Shown piece after piece: positions 8,654 to 16,049 of a stretch of 64,000 nt of DNA; within the stretch, counting starts at the first letter, position 1; each line of letters starts with the position of its first letter. The DNA is taken from contig JAEYFP010000016.1 of the NCBI GenBank assembly GCA_023402845.1, positions 186,001 to 250,000 on the forward strand. The letters run 5' to 3'. Below the pieces are notes generated by a model. That model was not told where the DNA came from and made no database searches. It saw only the letters and a program-made list of their open reading frames with translations. The position numbers and the translations under genes were made by a program. The DNA is from Bacillota bacterium (GTDB lineage: Bacteria > Bacillota > Clostridia > Lachnospirales > Lachnospiraceae).

Positions 8654-9055
8654 CTATCTTTTACTATCTTCTTTTTTATTATAGTTAATATATTGTAATG
8701 CCCAACCGTGCAATTTGTATATCCATGATGTTGCATATCCCGTTTTAAAGGCTATTTCATCCCAGCTCATGCATTGCAAGTATCTTAACCGCATGATTCG
8801 CTGTTGTGTTTCGTCCTCCAGCGCACAGATCACATCGGATATCTCCGTGTAAGTCTTTATCAGCTGATACCTGTTGTTTTGTATCTTACCTTCTAATTCA
8901 TCAACAGCTGCGACATATCCGGACAGGTCCTTCCCCCCGGATCCGCCCGAAGGCATTCCAGTGATTGCGCTTGATGGATATCTCTTACTAAGCCTAAGAG
9001 CAAGCAGTTCATCCTCTAAATCCCTTGCGAGTGCCTTTGCATTTTTATACCGCAT
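8654..9055 (-). CDS. ArpU-like late gene regulator (sigma-like)
   Basis: The product from the first ATG has 133 residues. The C-terminal half contains QQRIMRLRYLQCMSWDEIAFKTGYA, an HTH of the sigma-70 region 4 kind, and the protein matches the ArpU / DUF1492 family of phage transcription regulators that sit just before the terminase small subunit and activate late genes. The N-terminal half is helical with a glycine-rich insert (SGGSGGKDLSG). The ATG at 9055 has a poor ribosome site; the frame is open upstream to an ATA at 9098-9100 which has AAGGAGGGGA before it and would add EQKKKWL, a segment typical of the family. The true start may therefore be 9100. Confidence 0.85.
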   Translation of the reverse strand: MRYKNAKALARDLEDELLALRLSKRYPSSAITGMPSGGSGGKDLSGYVAAVDELEGKIQNNRYQLIKTYTEISDVICALEDETQQRIMRLRYLQCMSWDEIAFKTGYATSWIYKLHGWALQYINYNKKEDSKR

Positions 9056-9206
9056 AAGCCATTTCTTTTTTTGTTCATTTATTTTCCGTTGTTCTGTTAT
9101 GGATCTCCCCTCCTTCTGTTGTACCGGTGCAATTTGGAGCCTGCTGCCACGGCCGGCAAAATAGCCGGCTCTATCATCTTAGGTGCCTGCTGCCCCTGCA
9201 AATTAT

Positions 9207-9746
9207 TTACCAGCGTTTCCTCCTCCTGATTTCGGCTTTAAGCTGGCTCGTGGTGTATCCTTCAAGACCTTGGGTAACCGGTGATCGCTCATCACTTTTT
9301 ATTTGTTCCTCGTTTTTGTCAAATCCCTGGATTTCGGTGTGCTTAAATTCTTCGATGAGAAGATCAGAAAGAGTTTTATCCCTTTCCTGCTTCTTTTTTC
9401 TCTCCGAAGTTCGCAGATGCGGTTTTCCACAATCTTCATCAGGCGAATTTTCGAAATAACTTTCATTTTCCGCCAGCTCCTGATATCCGTCCAGATGTAT
9501 ATCACTTTGCCATAGGAAATGTGTGGCGGTCCCTCCGCAGGTACACGCAACGCAGAAAGGCACCGGCTTGTGCAGCTCTGGATGTTCTTTGTCTTGTTCC
9601 CTGTCTTCCAGTCCTTTTTCTAGCCACATTAGATGGATCTTTCCGCACTCTTCGCATTTATAGTACATCGCTCCATGTACGAGGATCGTTCTTTTTAGCG
9701 GTTCTGTTTCAATTGGCTTTGGTTCGTACATTCTTACATTTTTCAT
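9207..9746 (-). CDS. Phage protein with zinc-ribbon-like cysteine pairs
   Basis: The product has 179 residues, with AAGGAG before the ATG at 9746. Two cysteine clusters, CEECGK at residues about 34-39 and CVACTCGG at about 70-77, could bind one zinc ion. The second half is charged and likely disordered, ending in a basic tail (EIRRRKRW). I do not recognise a family. It lies in the early operon between a conserved 153-residue phage protein and the late regulator, so a regulatory or nucleic-acid-related role is possible, but there is no direct evidence. Confidence 0.75.
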   Translation of the reverse strand: MKNVRMYEPKPIETEPLKRTILVHGAMYYKCEECGKIHLMWLEKGLEDREQDKEHPELHKPVPFCVACTCGGTATHFLWQSDIHLDGYQELAENESYFENSPDEDCGKPHLRTSERKKKQERDKTLSDLLIEEFKHTEIQGFDKNEEQIKSDERSPVTQGLEGYTTSQLKAEIRRRKRW

Positions 9747-9757
9747 TTTATTCTCCT

Positions 9758-10219
9758 TTAGTCCAGCATTGGTAACATGGGTGGCATATGCCCCGTCTGG
9801 TATACCGTTTCCAGCTGTGGTGCCATAAATTCTCCTATTGTCTTTCCGTCTGGCAGCACGATGTCATAGAAAAATTCTCGCTCTATTGTCGATATCCCGC
9901 TGTCAACTGCTTCCAGCTTTGCCTTGATTATCAAATATAATGCTCTCCACTTTGCTCTGCATGCCTGTTCCCACGCAGTATATGCCTGTTCATCCGTTCT
10001 TCGATTGCGGCGTTCAGGTGTAAACCAAAATTTTTTATCTTGCTTGTCAGGAAGCGGAAGGACAAAGCGAATTTGTCGGCCGGTAAGGGAAAAACCTATT
10101 ACTGCGGTATCCTCTTTATAACCGGAAATAAATTGTCCGGCTCCGGCCTTTTGGATCATATCCTCAATGTCAGCTTTCGTCTTTGCAACTGATACGGATG
10201 TTTTCTCTGCATATGCCAT
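9758..10219 (-). CDS. Conserved phage protein, unknown function
   Basis: The product has 153 residues. The ATG at 10219 lies inside the end of the HNH gene (50-bp overlap) and has a strong AAGGAG site. The sequence has a beta-rich first half (AVIGFSLTGRQIRFVLPLP) and a basic helical middle (AYTAWEQACRAKWRALYLIIKAKLEAV), followed by a proline/methionine-rich end. Proteins with this layout ('R..W..l....kakl~~v~~gi.t~e~ef') recur in early regions of Gram-positive and other phages and bacteria; their activity is not known to me. Confidence 0.75.
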   Translation of the reverse strand: MAYAEKTSVSVAKTKADIEDMIQKAGAGQFISGYKEDTAVIGFSLTGRQIRFVLPLPDKQDKKFWFTPERRNRRTDEQAYTAWEQACRAKWRALYLIIKAKLEAVDSGISTIEREFFYDIVLPDGKTIGEFMAPQLETVYQTGHMPPMLPMLD

Positions 10220-10583
10220 CTCTGTTCTCCTTCATTAATTTTTTAAAATAAAATTTTACCGGAGCCGGATCATTTGCAATTAATTTATATCTATCTAACG
10301 TCCTGTAATTAACATTATCACGGAGCATCCGGTCATGAAGGCCGCCTAAGTACGTGCGGAAGCCTTCCAGATCTATCGTGCCCTTGTAGTGGTTGCAACT
10401 CCTGCAGGCGGGAAGCATATTATCAAACGTATCATTCCCGCCATTGCTTAAAGGCGTCATGTGCTCAACGTTGAATCCTCTGAATGCTATCTCACACCCG
10501 CAATAGGCGCAGTGACCGTGGCATTTATCGTATACCGCTTTTCGCTCTTTTGTGGATAGCTTACGGCGTTTAATCCCATCCAT
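10170..10583 (-). CDS. HNH endonuclease-like protein
   Basis: The product has 137 residues from the ATG at 10583 (GAGGGGG upstream); a GTG three codons earlier is possible. The HNH core is complete: CHGHCAYCGCEI supplies a zinc pair, then VEHMTPLSNGG with the catalytic His, DNMLPACRSCNHYKG with the second zinc pair and terminal His. Such small HNH proteins in phages act as nicking nucleases or packaging helpers, but here the gene is in the early region, far from terminase. Its last 50 bp overlap the next gene. Confidence 0.88.
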   Translation of the reverse strand: MDGIKRRKLSTKERKAVYDKCHGHCAYCGCEIAFRGFNVEHMTPLSNGGNDTFDNMLPACRSCNHYKGTIDLEGFRTYLGGLHDRMLRDNVNYRTLDRYKLIANDPAPVKFYFKKLMKENRDGICRENIRISCKDES

Positions 10584-10845
10584 CCACTCCACCCCCTCGT
10601 ATTATATTTACAACATCGTCAGCGACCGGTTGGCTAATCTCATCGCACAACACATCATTTAATTGATTCAATACGGCTTCCACGTCATAAGCGGTGGGAG
10701 CCTCATCAATTATTCTTAAAATTGACTTCCTGTACTCCTCCTCAAACTTGGCAAGGACACCTTTCCCTGCCCTGAGTCCTGCAATGCTTATTGTGAGACT
10801 TTTTATTTCATCCATTACCGTCTTGCGGCTGATTAAATCATCCAT
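10570..10845 (-). CDS. Conserved small phage protein (DLISRK...IIDEAPTAYDVEAV type)
   Basis: The product has 91 residues and overlaps its neighbours on both sides. It opens MDDLISRKTVMDEIK and contains IIDEAPTAYDVEAVL, a pair of motifs I recognise from many Clostridia prophage proteins of unknown function. It is predicted to be helical and soluble. Its position in the early operon among HNH and HAD proteins is usual for this family. No catalytic motif is visible. Confidence 0.75.
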   Translation of the reverse strand: MDDLISRKTVMDEIKSLTISIAGLRAGKGVLAKFEEEYRKSILRIIDEAPTAYDVEAVLNQLNDVLCDEISQPVADDVVNIIRGGGVDGWD

Positions 10846-11306
10846 TGGTTTTCCCTCCTATAAGCTTCTCCTGCTGCTGCCGCCGCAGATCTGCAGTGAT
10901 CTGTGTTGCATACTCTTGGCTTGCGGCAATGATTGCATTGGTTGTCTTTTATGTAGATTTCTCTCTTGATATTTTCCACGATCGCCGTGTAAGCTTCAGG
11001 GCTATACGCCCGATCGTCGATATAATAATCTGCAAAAATCTTGCGGGTGTCGTTTTGGTACTGCTCCAGCTGCTCCGGAAGCGGCTCATTTACTGAATCG
11101 AATTCTATATTTCGATCCTTACACCATGTTACTGCTGCTTCCAGCAGCTCCCCCTCCCTGCAGGTCCACAAGATTAATTTACCGCCCCACTCCTTTAGCT
11201 GGCGGCACATTTTTATTACGGACTCTTTCGGCGGCCCGATGGCCGGAAACTGATCTATGCAGAGAGTCCCGTCGAAATCCACGGCTATTACCATGCTATT
11301 TTTCAT
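10833..11306 (-). CDS. HAD-superfamily phosphatase
   Basis: The product has 157 residues from the ATG at 11306 (GAGGAG upstream); a TTG six codons earlier is not needed. Motif I of HAD hydrolases is present as VAVDFDGTLC, motif II-like LILWTCREG, and a C-terminal DYYIDDRAYSP supplies the acidic motif IV. The size and WTCR motif fit the small BT0820-like phosphatases common in phage and Bacteroides/Clostridia genomes. After the HAD domain come cysteines and histidines (CNHCRKPRVCNTDHC) that could form a small zinc finger. The likely substrate is a nucleotide or small phosphate ester. Confidence 0.85.
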   Translation of the reverse strand: MKNSMVIAVDFDGTLCIDQFPAIGPPKESVIKMCRQLKEWGGKLILWTCREGELLEAAVTWCKDRNIEFDSVNEPLPEQLEQYQNDTRKIFADYYIDDRAYSPEAYTAIVENIKREIYIKDNQCNHCRKPRVCNTDHCRSAAAAAGEAYRRENQWMI

Positions 11307-11320
11307 TGTTGCTCCTCTCT

Positions 11321-11602
11321 TCAATAATCAAAATCCACTGGTGGAAGACAGTTTTTAACATCTCCCTGCATCATGCTTTTCAAGGCTGTGAGCCTCTCTA
11401 TGACAACATCTAAGCTTTCTGTGTTAGAAAAACACAGCACTGTATTCTCCATATTGTTTTCAAATCTACAACTGTACTCGCCGATTTCGTGAGGCTCCTG
11501 ATTTTCTAGCACAACACATCCCATTTTAAAGTCTGTTCTCACTAATGGTGTTACCAGAATGTCCCCTGATCCGAATTTGACAATCGCTTTCCCTTCAATC
11601 AT
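11321..11602 (-). CDS. Hypothetical phage protein
   Basis: The product has 93 residues; ATG at 11602 follows AAAGGAAAG. The first 50 residues look beta-rich (VKFGSGDILVTPLV) and the last 40 form a helix. I do not recognise it, but similar proteins that start with a 'g..~.ilvt' strand pattern occur in Clostridia prophage early operons. Upstream lies a 34-bp inverted repeat (11620-11652) in the untranslated region. Confidence 0.65.
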   Translation of the reverse strand: MIEGKAIVKFGSGDILVTPLVRTDFKMGCVVLENQEPHEIGEYSCRFENNMENTVLCFSNTESLDVVIERLTALKSMMQGDVKNCLPPVDFDY

Positions 11603-11619
11603 GATATACTTTCCTTTCT

Positions 11620-11652
11620 GCCGCCTGCTGCCCCAGCCGGTAAACAGGCGGC
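11620..11652 (-). repeat. Inverted repeat in leader of 11321-11602 gene
   Basis: GCCGCCTG and CAGGCGGC form an eight-base perfect stem around a 17-base loop. It lies 18 bases upstream of the start codon and lacks a T-run, so it is more likely an mRNA leader structure than a terminator. Confidence 0.5.
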
Positions 11653-11661
11653 TATCTGCGT

Positions 11662-11745
11662 CTATAGTGGCCTCTTGTCGTGATACAATGGCACTAGCTG
11701 CTTCTTTTGCCTGTTGGCTGGTGTTTCAACCTCTAAGGATTCCAT
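11662..11745 (-). CDS. Possible 27-residue ORF between early genes
   Basis: A short frame starts ATG at 11745 within the end of the preceding gene and stops at 11662. The peptide is basic (RQKKQLVPLYHDKRP). There is no clear ribosome site, so it could only be translated by coupling. It fills most of the only gap over 100 bp in this part of the operon. Weak support. Confidence 0.3.
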   Translation of the reverse strand: MESLEVETPANRQKKQLVPLYHDKRPL

Positions 11746-11941
11746 TTAATAGTAAATCTGCGTTTGTAAAGCACTCCCTGATCCCCTGAGCATTCTCTGT
11801 AAGTACGTGATGGGGATAATGCTTGATTACTCTGTACTTTCTCTTCTGTAGTTTCTTCCGGCCGGATTGATCGTCTATGTATGCCCGTGTGAGGGTAAGT
11901 GTCTGACCGGGTGCAAATTGTTTGCTTTGGCTTATAACCAT
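11726..11941 (-). CDS. Hypothetical phage protein
   Basis: The product has 71 residues and overlaps the upstream gene by 10 bp. It is beta-rich with a central basic segment (SGRKKLQKRKYRV) and ends CFTNADLLLNGI. The pattern resembles small Clostridia phage proteins with an SH3-like barrel that start 'G..l.L.~~~...~g', but I cannot assign a function. Operon position and overlap support it being real. Confidence 0.65.
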   Translation of the reverse strand: MVISQSKQFAPGQTLTLTRAYIDDQSGRKKLQKRKYRVIKHYPHHVLTENAQGIRECFTNADLLLNGILRG

Positions 11942-12246
11942 GATTGTCCAAACTCCTTCCTAAAGTTCTCCCTGCTGCCCCAGCGCTGCTCAAAAGTGGC
12001 TTGTCCGATCCGCTTAAGCATAAGGTCATGCTCTTTGTTGAAATGCACTGCTTCCCGGTTCCCGGTTATGTCTCCCCTGTGGTGCTTTTTGCAGAGCCTT
12101 ACCTTTAAGCCGTACTTTCCGGACTTTTTTCTATTGGCGGTGCCGTAAAAGATGTGGTGCTCCTCTGTGTAGGTATGGAGGCAGTGTATTTGGAGCATAT
12201 TGCAGAGATAGCAGGTGCCCTCTTCCTGATGAATGATGCTTTTCAT
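11932..12246 (-). CDS. HNH-like zinc-binding phage protein
   Basis: The product has 104 residues from the ATG at 12246, where AAGGAG lies upstream; a GTG at 12267 is less likely. It carries CYLCNM, then EEHHIFYGTANRKKS and LCKKHHRGDI, giving two cysteine/histidine sites and a His-rich centre typical of a degenerate HNH fold. The motif HHIFxGxANR is very common in prophage proteins of Firmicutes. It may bind or nick DNA, but its exact activity is unknown. It is the second of three HNH-type genes in this early region. Confidence 0.75.
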   Translation of the reverse strand: MKSIIHQEEGTCYLCNMLQIHCLHTYTEEHHIFYGTANRKKSGKYGLKVRLCKKHHRGDITGNREAVHFNKEHDLMLKRIGQATFEQRWGSRENFRKEFGQSWL

Positions 12247-12260
12247 AACCTTTTTTCTCC

Positions 12261-12866
12261 TTACCACATAAAATCTGTTTCCCTGAGCTCTGCCTTTTTC
12301 AAATAACCCTTTGAAAGTTCTATTTTTCTGATTGCTTTTTCCACACTCTTTTCGCTATCATCCCATGCGTACGCATATCCATCCGGTGCAAAGGCGCTTT
12401 TACATTTTCCATTGCACCTGTCTATTACCGTCTGATAGCTCATGAAATTTTTTCTTCCACATTCCCGCGCTGAGGGATAAACCTCTACGATTTCGCCATC
12501 GCAATCAATCTTTGCAACCGGTTTTCTGCCTGCTGCCATCCCGAATCTTTTACCCATCTCTGCTCTGCTTATATAGGCAATGTTGTTTGCATAATTATCA
12601 CTTTGCACACCATTGATATGATAAGGCACATGACTCTCTGGGCACGGACCAATAAAGGCCGCTGCTACTATCTGCGCAAGTATCTCTTCCCTCCCTTTTT
12701 TATTTTTAGTCATTTTCACAACATATTTTTTTGTGGTGCTGGTCTTTTTGATATATGGTGTCAAGGGCTTTACTCTCCCTCTTTTAAGTAATCTTCGTAC
12801 CTCTCCTTCCCTGTTTACCTGATATTTCCCATCATATCCAACCACGTTTCTCCATTCTTCAATCAC
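12261..12866 (-). CDS. NUMOD4/HNH endonuclease (homing-type)
   Basis: The product has 201 residues. It starts with GTG at 12866 behind GGAGG and overlaps the upstream gene by 8 bp. It opens EEWRNVVGYDGKYQVN, the NUMOD4 DNA-binding motif, followed by an HNH core in which VPYHINGVQSDNYANNI corresponds to the usual 'V.HiDg...NN...NL', and a C-terminal NUMOD1-like repeat (PSARECGRKNFMSYQTVIDRC). This domain order is that of free-standing phage homing endonucleases such as I-HmuI relatives. The first His of the core is followed by Ile-Asn rather than Ile-Asp, which could lower activity. Confidence 0.85.
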   Translation of the reverse strand: MIEEWRNVVGYDGKYQVNREGEVRRLLKRGRVKPLTPYIKKTSTTKKYVVKMTKNKKGREEILAQIVAAAFIGPCPESHVPYHINGVQSDNYANNIAYISRAEMGKRFGMAAGRKPVAKIDCDGEIVEVYPSARECGRKNFMSYQTVIDRCNGKCKSAFAPDGYAYAWDDSEKSVEKAIRKIELSKGYLKKAELRETDFMW

Positions 12867-13194
12867 CTTTTATCCTCCATGCTCTTGCCGGAAACCGCAT
12901 TGATTCATTAAAATACATCTCATTCACAAGGCCCCTTTGTTTATTCCCGTCAAAATATATCAGCCTCCGCTCACCGCTTTCGTAAATGTATATTTTTTCT
13001 ACCATGACAACCTTGTACCGGGCGTGGCTTTCTGTGCTCATATCCATTGCAATCAAATTTCCGATTAAGCTTGTAATTTCTTCAAATGTGAGTTGTTTTC
13101 CTAGACATTCAGCGTCAATCCAGTCTCCTGGCTTGAAATTCTTTATCCCCTTTTCTTCTTGCAGGAAATCAAACATACTTATCTGTCCTATCAT
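12859..13194 (-). CDS. Hypothetical phage protein coupled to Dam
   Basis: The product has 111 residues. Its ATG overlaps the methylase stop (ATGA, 13191-13194) and has GGAGG eight bases upstream inside the methylase gene. The start MIGQISMFDFLQEEK is a 'QmsIFDFL' type motif found at the N-terminus of several phage and plasmid proteins, possibly a clamp-binding peptide (QISMFDF resembles the QLxLF beta-clamp motif). The rest has beta strands and ends FPARAWRIKGD. Function unknown. Confidence 0.7.
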   Translation of the reverse strand: MIGQISMFDFLQEEKGIKNFKPGDWIDAECLGKQLTFEEITSLIGNLIAMDMSTESHARYKVVMVEKIYIYESGERRLIYFDGNKQRGLVNEMYFNESMRFPARAWRIKGD

Positions 13195-13994
13195 GGCATT
13201 ACCTCCGGGAAGTCTGAAAATGATAGCTGCGTATCCTCATAATTCATCCATATCGTCTCTGTTCTTCTCAATCCGTTTTCGGCATTAGTATCTCTTTTCT
13301 CTTTCCTCCACCCCGCAAGTATTTGGTCATATAAGCCGTTATCATAGCCACTTAACATTATCTTTCCCGGATGGCTCAATAGGTGGCTTAATAATTCTTC
13401 ATGATCTTTTCGGTTCATTTCGTGCTTATACAGATAGTTTTTTCTGGTTTCTGGCAAATAGGGTGGGTCAGCATAGATAAATACATCCTTAGTATCGTAT
13501 CGCTTGATCAGTTCCAGCGCTGGAAGCTGTTCTATTTGTACTCCTTTTAACCGCTCCGACGCTTGTATTAGAGCTTCTGGCAACTTCGCCCATGCCCTCG
13601 ATGGATTTGGAGAATTGCTCTGTTGTCCGCTCTTAAATCCATTCTGATAAAGATTTGCGGCGCCAAATCCTTGCCAACACCGCACAAGGAACCTTCTCGC
13701 CCTCTCCATATCATCCGATGATTCCTTGTAAGATTTTATATATTCTTCCCTGCTGTATGGCGTGTAGTTTATCAAAAAACTCAATTCATCAGATTTTTCT
13801 CTGATAACCCGAAACAAGTTTACTACTTCACCGTTCAAGTCGTTTACAGTTTCGATACTACTTCTTTGTTTATTAAATAAGACTGAAAGGCTCCCGCCAT
13901 ATAATTCCAAATAAACATTGTGTTTTGGCATATTGTCGCAAATCCAGCCCGCAATACGAGCTTTCGCTCCAGGGTACTTTAATATTTGTCTCAT
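13191..13994 (-). CDS. dam: DNA adenine methyltransferase, Dam/D12 class
   Basis: The product has 267 residues from the ATG at 13994; a GTG two codons earlier is possible and neither has a strong site. The S-adenosylmethionine-binding motif is YPGAKARIAGWI plus LELYGGSLSVLF, and the catalytic motif is FIYADPPYLPETRK, so it is a class D12 N6-adenine methylase. The recognition sequence (GATC or other) cannot be read from the protein by eye. Phage methylases like this protect against host restriction or time replication. It is followed by a coupled small gene and preceded by the PAPS reductase-like gene. Confidence 0.92.
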   Translation of the reverse strand: MRQILKYPGAKARIAGWICDNMPKHNVYLELYGGSLSVLFNKQRSSIETVNDLNGEVVNLFRVIREKSDELSFLINYTPYSREEYIKSYKESSDDMERARRFLVRCWQGFGAANLYQNGFKSGQQSNSPNPSRAWAKLPEALIQASERLKGVQIEQLPALELIKRYDTKDVFIYADPPYLPETRKNYLYKHEMNRKDHEELLSHLLSHPGKIMLSGYDNGLYDQILAGWRKEKRDTNAENGLRRTETIWMNYEDTQLSFSDFPEVMP

Positions 13995-14020
13995 TTCCAC
14001 ATGGGAACCGATATATCGTT

Positions 14021-14034
14021 ACCGCGGCCGCGGT
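14021..14034. repeat. 14-bp GC palindrome upstream of dam
   Basis: ACCGCGGCCGCGGT is a perfect palindrome 27 bp before the dam start, next to a second palindrome CGATATATCG at 14010-14019. Both lie in the 73-bp gap between dam and the PAPS reductase-like gene. They may bind a regulator or fold in the mRNA leader. Confidence 0.55.
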
Positions 14035-14073
14035 TTATTTCCCTTTCTGCTCCTTTCTTGGTTAGTTTTCAGG

Positions 14074-15201
14074 TTAGTTGCTTAAAAAATCCTCAATATT
14101 CATCTGTCCTTCGATTCCTTCATTCATTTTCTTCTGTTCATCTTCCCATTGCCGCCTAAATGCCTTATATGTATCGTATTGTCTGCGGTACCGATAGCTA
14201 TCGCCAAATACATGCCATGCAGCTTTCACTAAGTTCGGCTCGTACGGCTGTATCTTTTCCAAATCTTTCACGGCGTTCGCGGAGATGGAACACCCACAGC
14301 AACCCGTCCGCGTTAATCCGTAAATCTCATAGGCATCTGAATAGCGGATTTTATAATAATCTTTGTACCACTGCTTATCTGCATCTGATACATAAAACAG
14401 GGGCCGGAGCCTGTATTTTCCGTCAGCCGTCTCGGAAAAACACATCGATGTATTATCCTTTTTCGGGACGGACCTCATGCCTCCCTCATCTCGGCGCTCA
14501 CCAGTAATCACCATGTCATAGGACTTCTGTACGCTGTGCGCCAACTGCTTTTTGCAATAGTCGCAGCATTTGTTACTCACCTTAAATGGGATCGGATTGT
14601 CAGTTATAAAGTCCAGCATATACTTTGATGAATTTATGACTAATTGAATATCTGGCCTTGGCTCTCCCTTGGAATTGCAGCAGCATAAAAAATTAATCGT
14701 TGTTTCACATCCGGGATAGCGTTTTTTAAGTTCCGCCCGTTTTGCCACCTTGTCCTCTGCATCTGCGTATTCCTTATGTATTGACAGTGGAATATTTTTA
14801 CACTGTATGCCCTCAAGACCCGCAGACATAATTTTTGAAACAAACGGCTGGCCATATTCTCTTGTAGCCTGCACGATATTTTTCTTTGGTCTGTGTTTGG
14901 TAATTGTTATGTTATACAACGATTCCATTTCGTTCACATGACGTTTTATTGCTTCCATTTCAAGCCCAGTATTGAAAAAGGCGTATTGAATGGGAGGAAG
15001 GCCGAACGTCTCACGCACCTGCTCTATCAGATGGAGTAAAATGTCGCTGTCGCTCCCTCCGGAATAGGAACATATCGCATTTGGATGTTCCCTAAGCCTT
15101 TTCGCTATAATACTTTTTATTGCTTCAAATTTATTCGGTGCATCGAAGTCCGCGTATGCTGGACGGTCTGTATATACTTTACTTTTATAAGTTTCTTTCA
15201 T
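14074..15201 (-). CDS. PAPS reductase-like (PP-loop) phage protein
   Basis: The product has 375 residues. The N-terminus has the PP-loop ICSYSGGSDSDILL of the adenine nucleotide alpha hydrolase / PAPS reductase family, then FFNTGLEMEAIKRH, which matches the family's 'f.dTg.e.pet...v'. Several cysteines follow: NFLCCCNSKGEP, KCCDYCKKQ and TRTGCCGCSISAN, which could hold an iron-sulfur cluster or zinc. Phage PAPS reductase-like proteins are widespread, but their real substrate is unsettled; proteins of this fold (DndC) also act in DNA phosphorothioation. Beside a Dam methylase, a DNA- or nucleotide-modification role is possible. Confidence 0.85.
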   Translation of the reverse strand: MKETYKSKVYTDRPAYADFDAPNKFEAIKSIIAKRLREHPNAICSYSGGSDSDILLHLIEQVRETFGLPPIQYAFFNTGLEMEAIKRHVNEMESLYNITITKHRPKKNIVQATREYGQPFVSKIMSAGLEGIQCKNIPLSIHKEYADAEDKVAKRAELKKRYPGCETTINFLCCCNSKGEPRPDIQLVINSSKYMLDFITDNPIPFKVSNKCCDYCKKQLAHSVQKSYDMVITGERRDEGGMRSVPKKDNTSMCFSETADGKYRLRPLFYVSDADKQWYKDYYKIRYSDAYEIYGLTRTGCCGCSISANAVKDLEKIQPYEPNLVKAAWHVFGDSYRYRRQYDTYKAFRRQWEDEQKKMNEGIEGQMNIEDFLSN

Positions 15202-15269
15202 TTTTTACCAAAAGGAGCCGACACGTGTCTTCTGGCCAGAAGCTCCAACTCCTTTCTATTGATTAAATT

Positions 15270-15524
15270 TTAATTTATTGACTTCTCGTATTCTGTAAGC
15301 GCATATATTGCGTCTAACAGTTCATCCTCGTCTATACAGGTTAATTCGTTCGTGATTTCTTTTTCGCTTTCTTCCAAATCAGGGATTATCAATTCTATCT
15401 GCTCCACGATGGATTGCTGACATATGGAATCATCCTCATACCATTCTTCTGTAAAATCATGTCCCATAAAGGCTAATGTCTTGTAAATAATTCCATCCTT
15501 GATTTCCATTTTATAACTTGCCAT
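15270..15524 (-). CDS. Hypothetical acidic phage protein
   Basis: The product has 84 residues with AAAGGAG before its ATG at 15524. It is strongly acidic in the second half (LEESEKEITNELTCIDEDELLDA) and has a beta-rich first half. I do not recognise a family. The operon position between the RNase H-like and PAPS reductase-like genes is the only clue. A negatively charged small phage early protein could be a DNA mimic or inhibitor, but nothing seen here proves that. Confidence 0.6.
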   Translation of the reverse strand: MASYKMEIKDGIIYKTLAFMGHDFTEEWYEDDSICQQSIVEQIELIIPDLEESEKEITNELTCIDEDELLDAIYALTEYEKSIN

Positions 15525-15563
15525 TGATGCTCCTTTCTTTACCTGCTGCCGCCCTGTAGGCTC

Positions 15564-16049
15564 TCATTCAGCAAAATTGCGAGCGGACAGATATTGTTTA
15601 TGCTGCTCCGCTGCCTTTTCTACTTCTCTTTTCAGCCATTCTGCGTAATCGGCCAGATCCTTATCAATTTTTACGATCTGATGACCTCCCGATTCTGTTA
15701 AACTCAATATTTCTTCGTACAGTGATCGGTTATCTACCTCCGGTCCCCGGTGGCTTTTCCAGTTTCGTTCCTTCCATTGTTCAATCCAACAGCCATCGAT
15801 TACCGTCTCAAACCAGCCATGCACCGAGTGAATGGATATGGTACAGGGCGTTATTAAGTGCCGCAGCGCGTCCACGATGGCAACAAGCTCCAATTCGTGC
15901 GAGGAAAAATTATCTCCTGTGTCAAAGTGCGTCCTGTCCACGGGACCCTTACTTGTCATTGTTTTTAGTACAAATCCATAGGCTCCGGCCTGCCGGCGCG
16001 GTCCCTTTACGGATTGCTCGATATAAATATCCACTATGGGTTTATCCAC
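15564..16049 (-). CDS. RNase H-like protein
   Basis: The product has 161 residues and starts with GTG at 16049 behind GGAGG, overlapping the rep gene by 8 bp. It has the RNase HI topology: an opening strand VDIYIEQSV with the first acidic residue, GAYGFVL, a helix SSHELELVAIVDALRHL with the second acidic residue, then ISIHSVHGWFETVI and a late acidic residue near EVDNRSLYEEI. The third acidic position (normally D in '~~~~tDs.y') reads H-S-V-H here, so activity is uncertain. It may remove RNA primers during phage replication, in keeping with its neighbour rep. Confidence 0.75.
   Translation of the reverse strand: MDKPIVDIYIEQSVKGPRRQAGAYGFVLKTMTSKGPVDRTHFDTGDNFSSHELELVAIVDALRHLITPCTISIHSVHGWFETVIDGCWIEQWKERNWKSHRGPEVDNRSLYEEILSLTESGGHQIVKIDKDLADYAEWLKREVEKAAEQHKQYLSARNFAE

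Noticed and set aside
1635..9135. A 17-bp direct repeat, TTGTACCGGTGCAATTT, at 1635-1651 and 9119-9135
   Set aside because: One such match is within what chance allows in 64 kb, and the two contexts (inside a coding region and in a gap) have nothing else in common.
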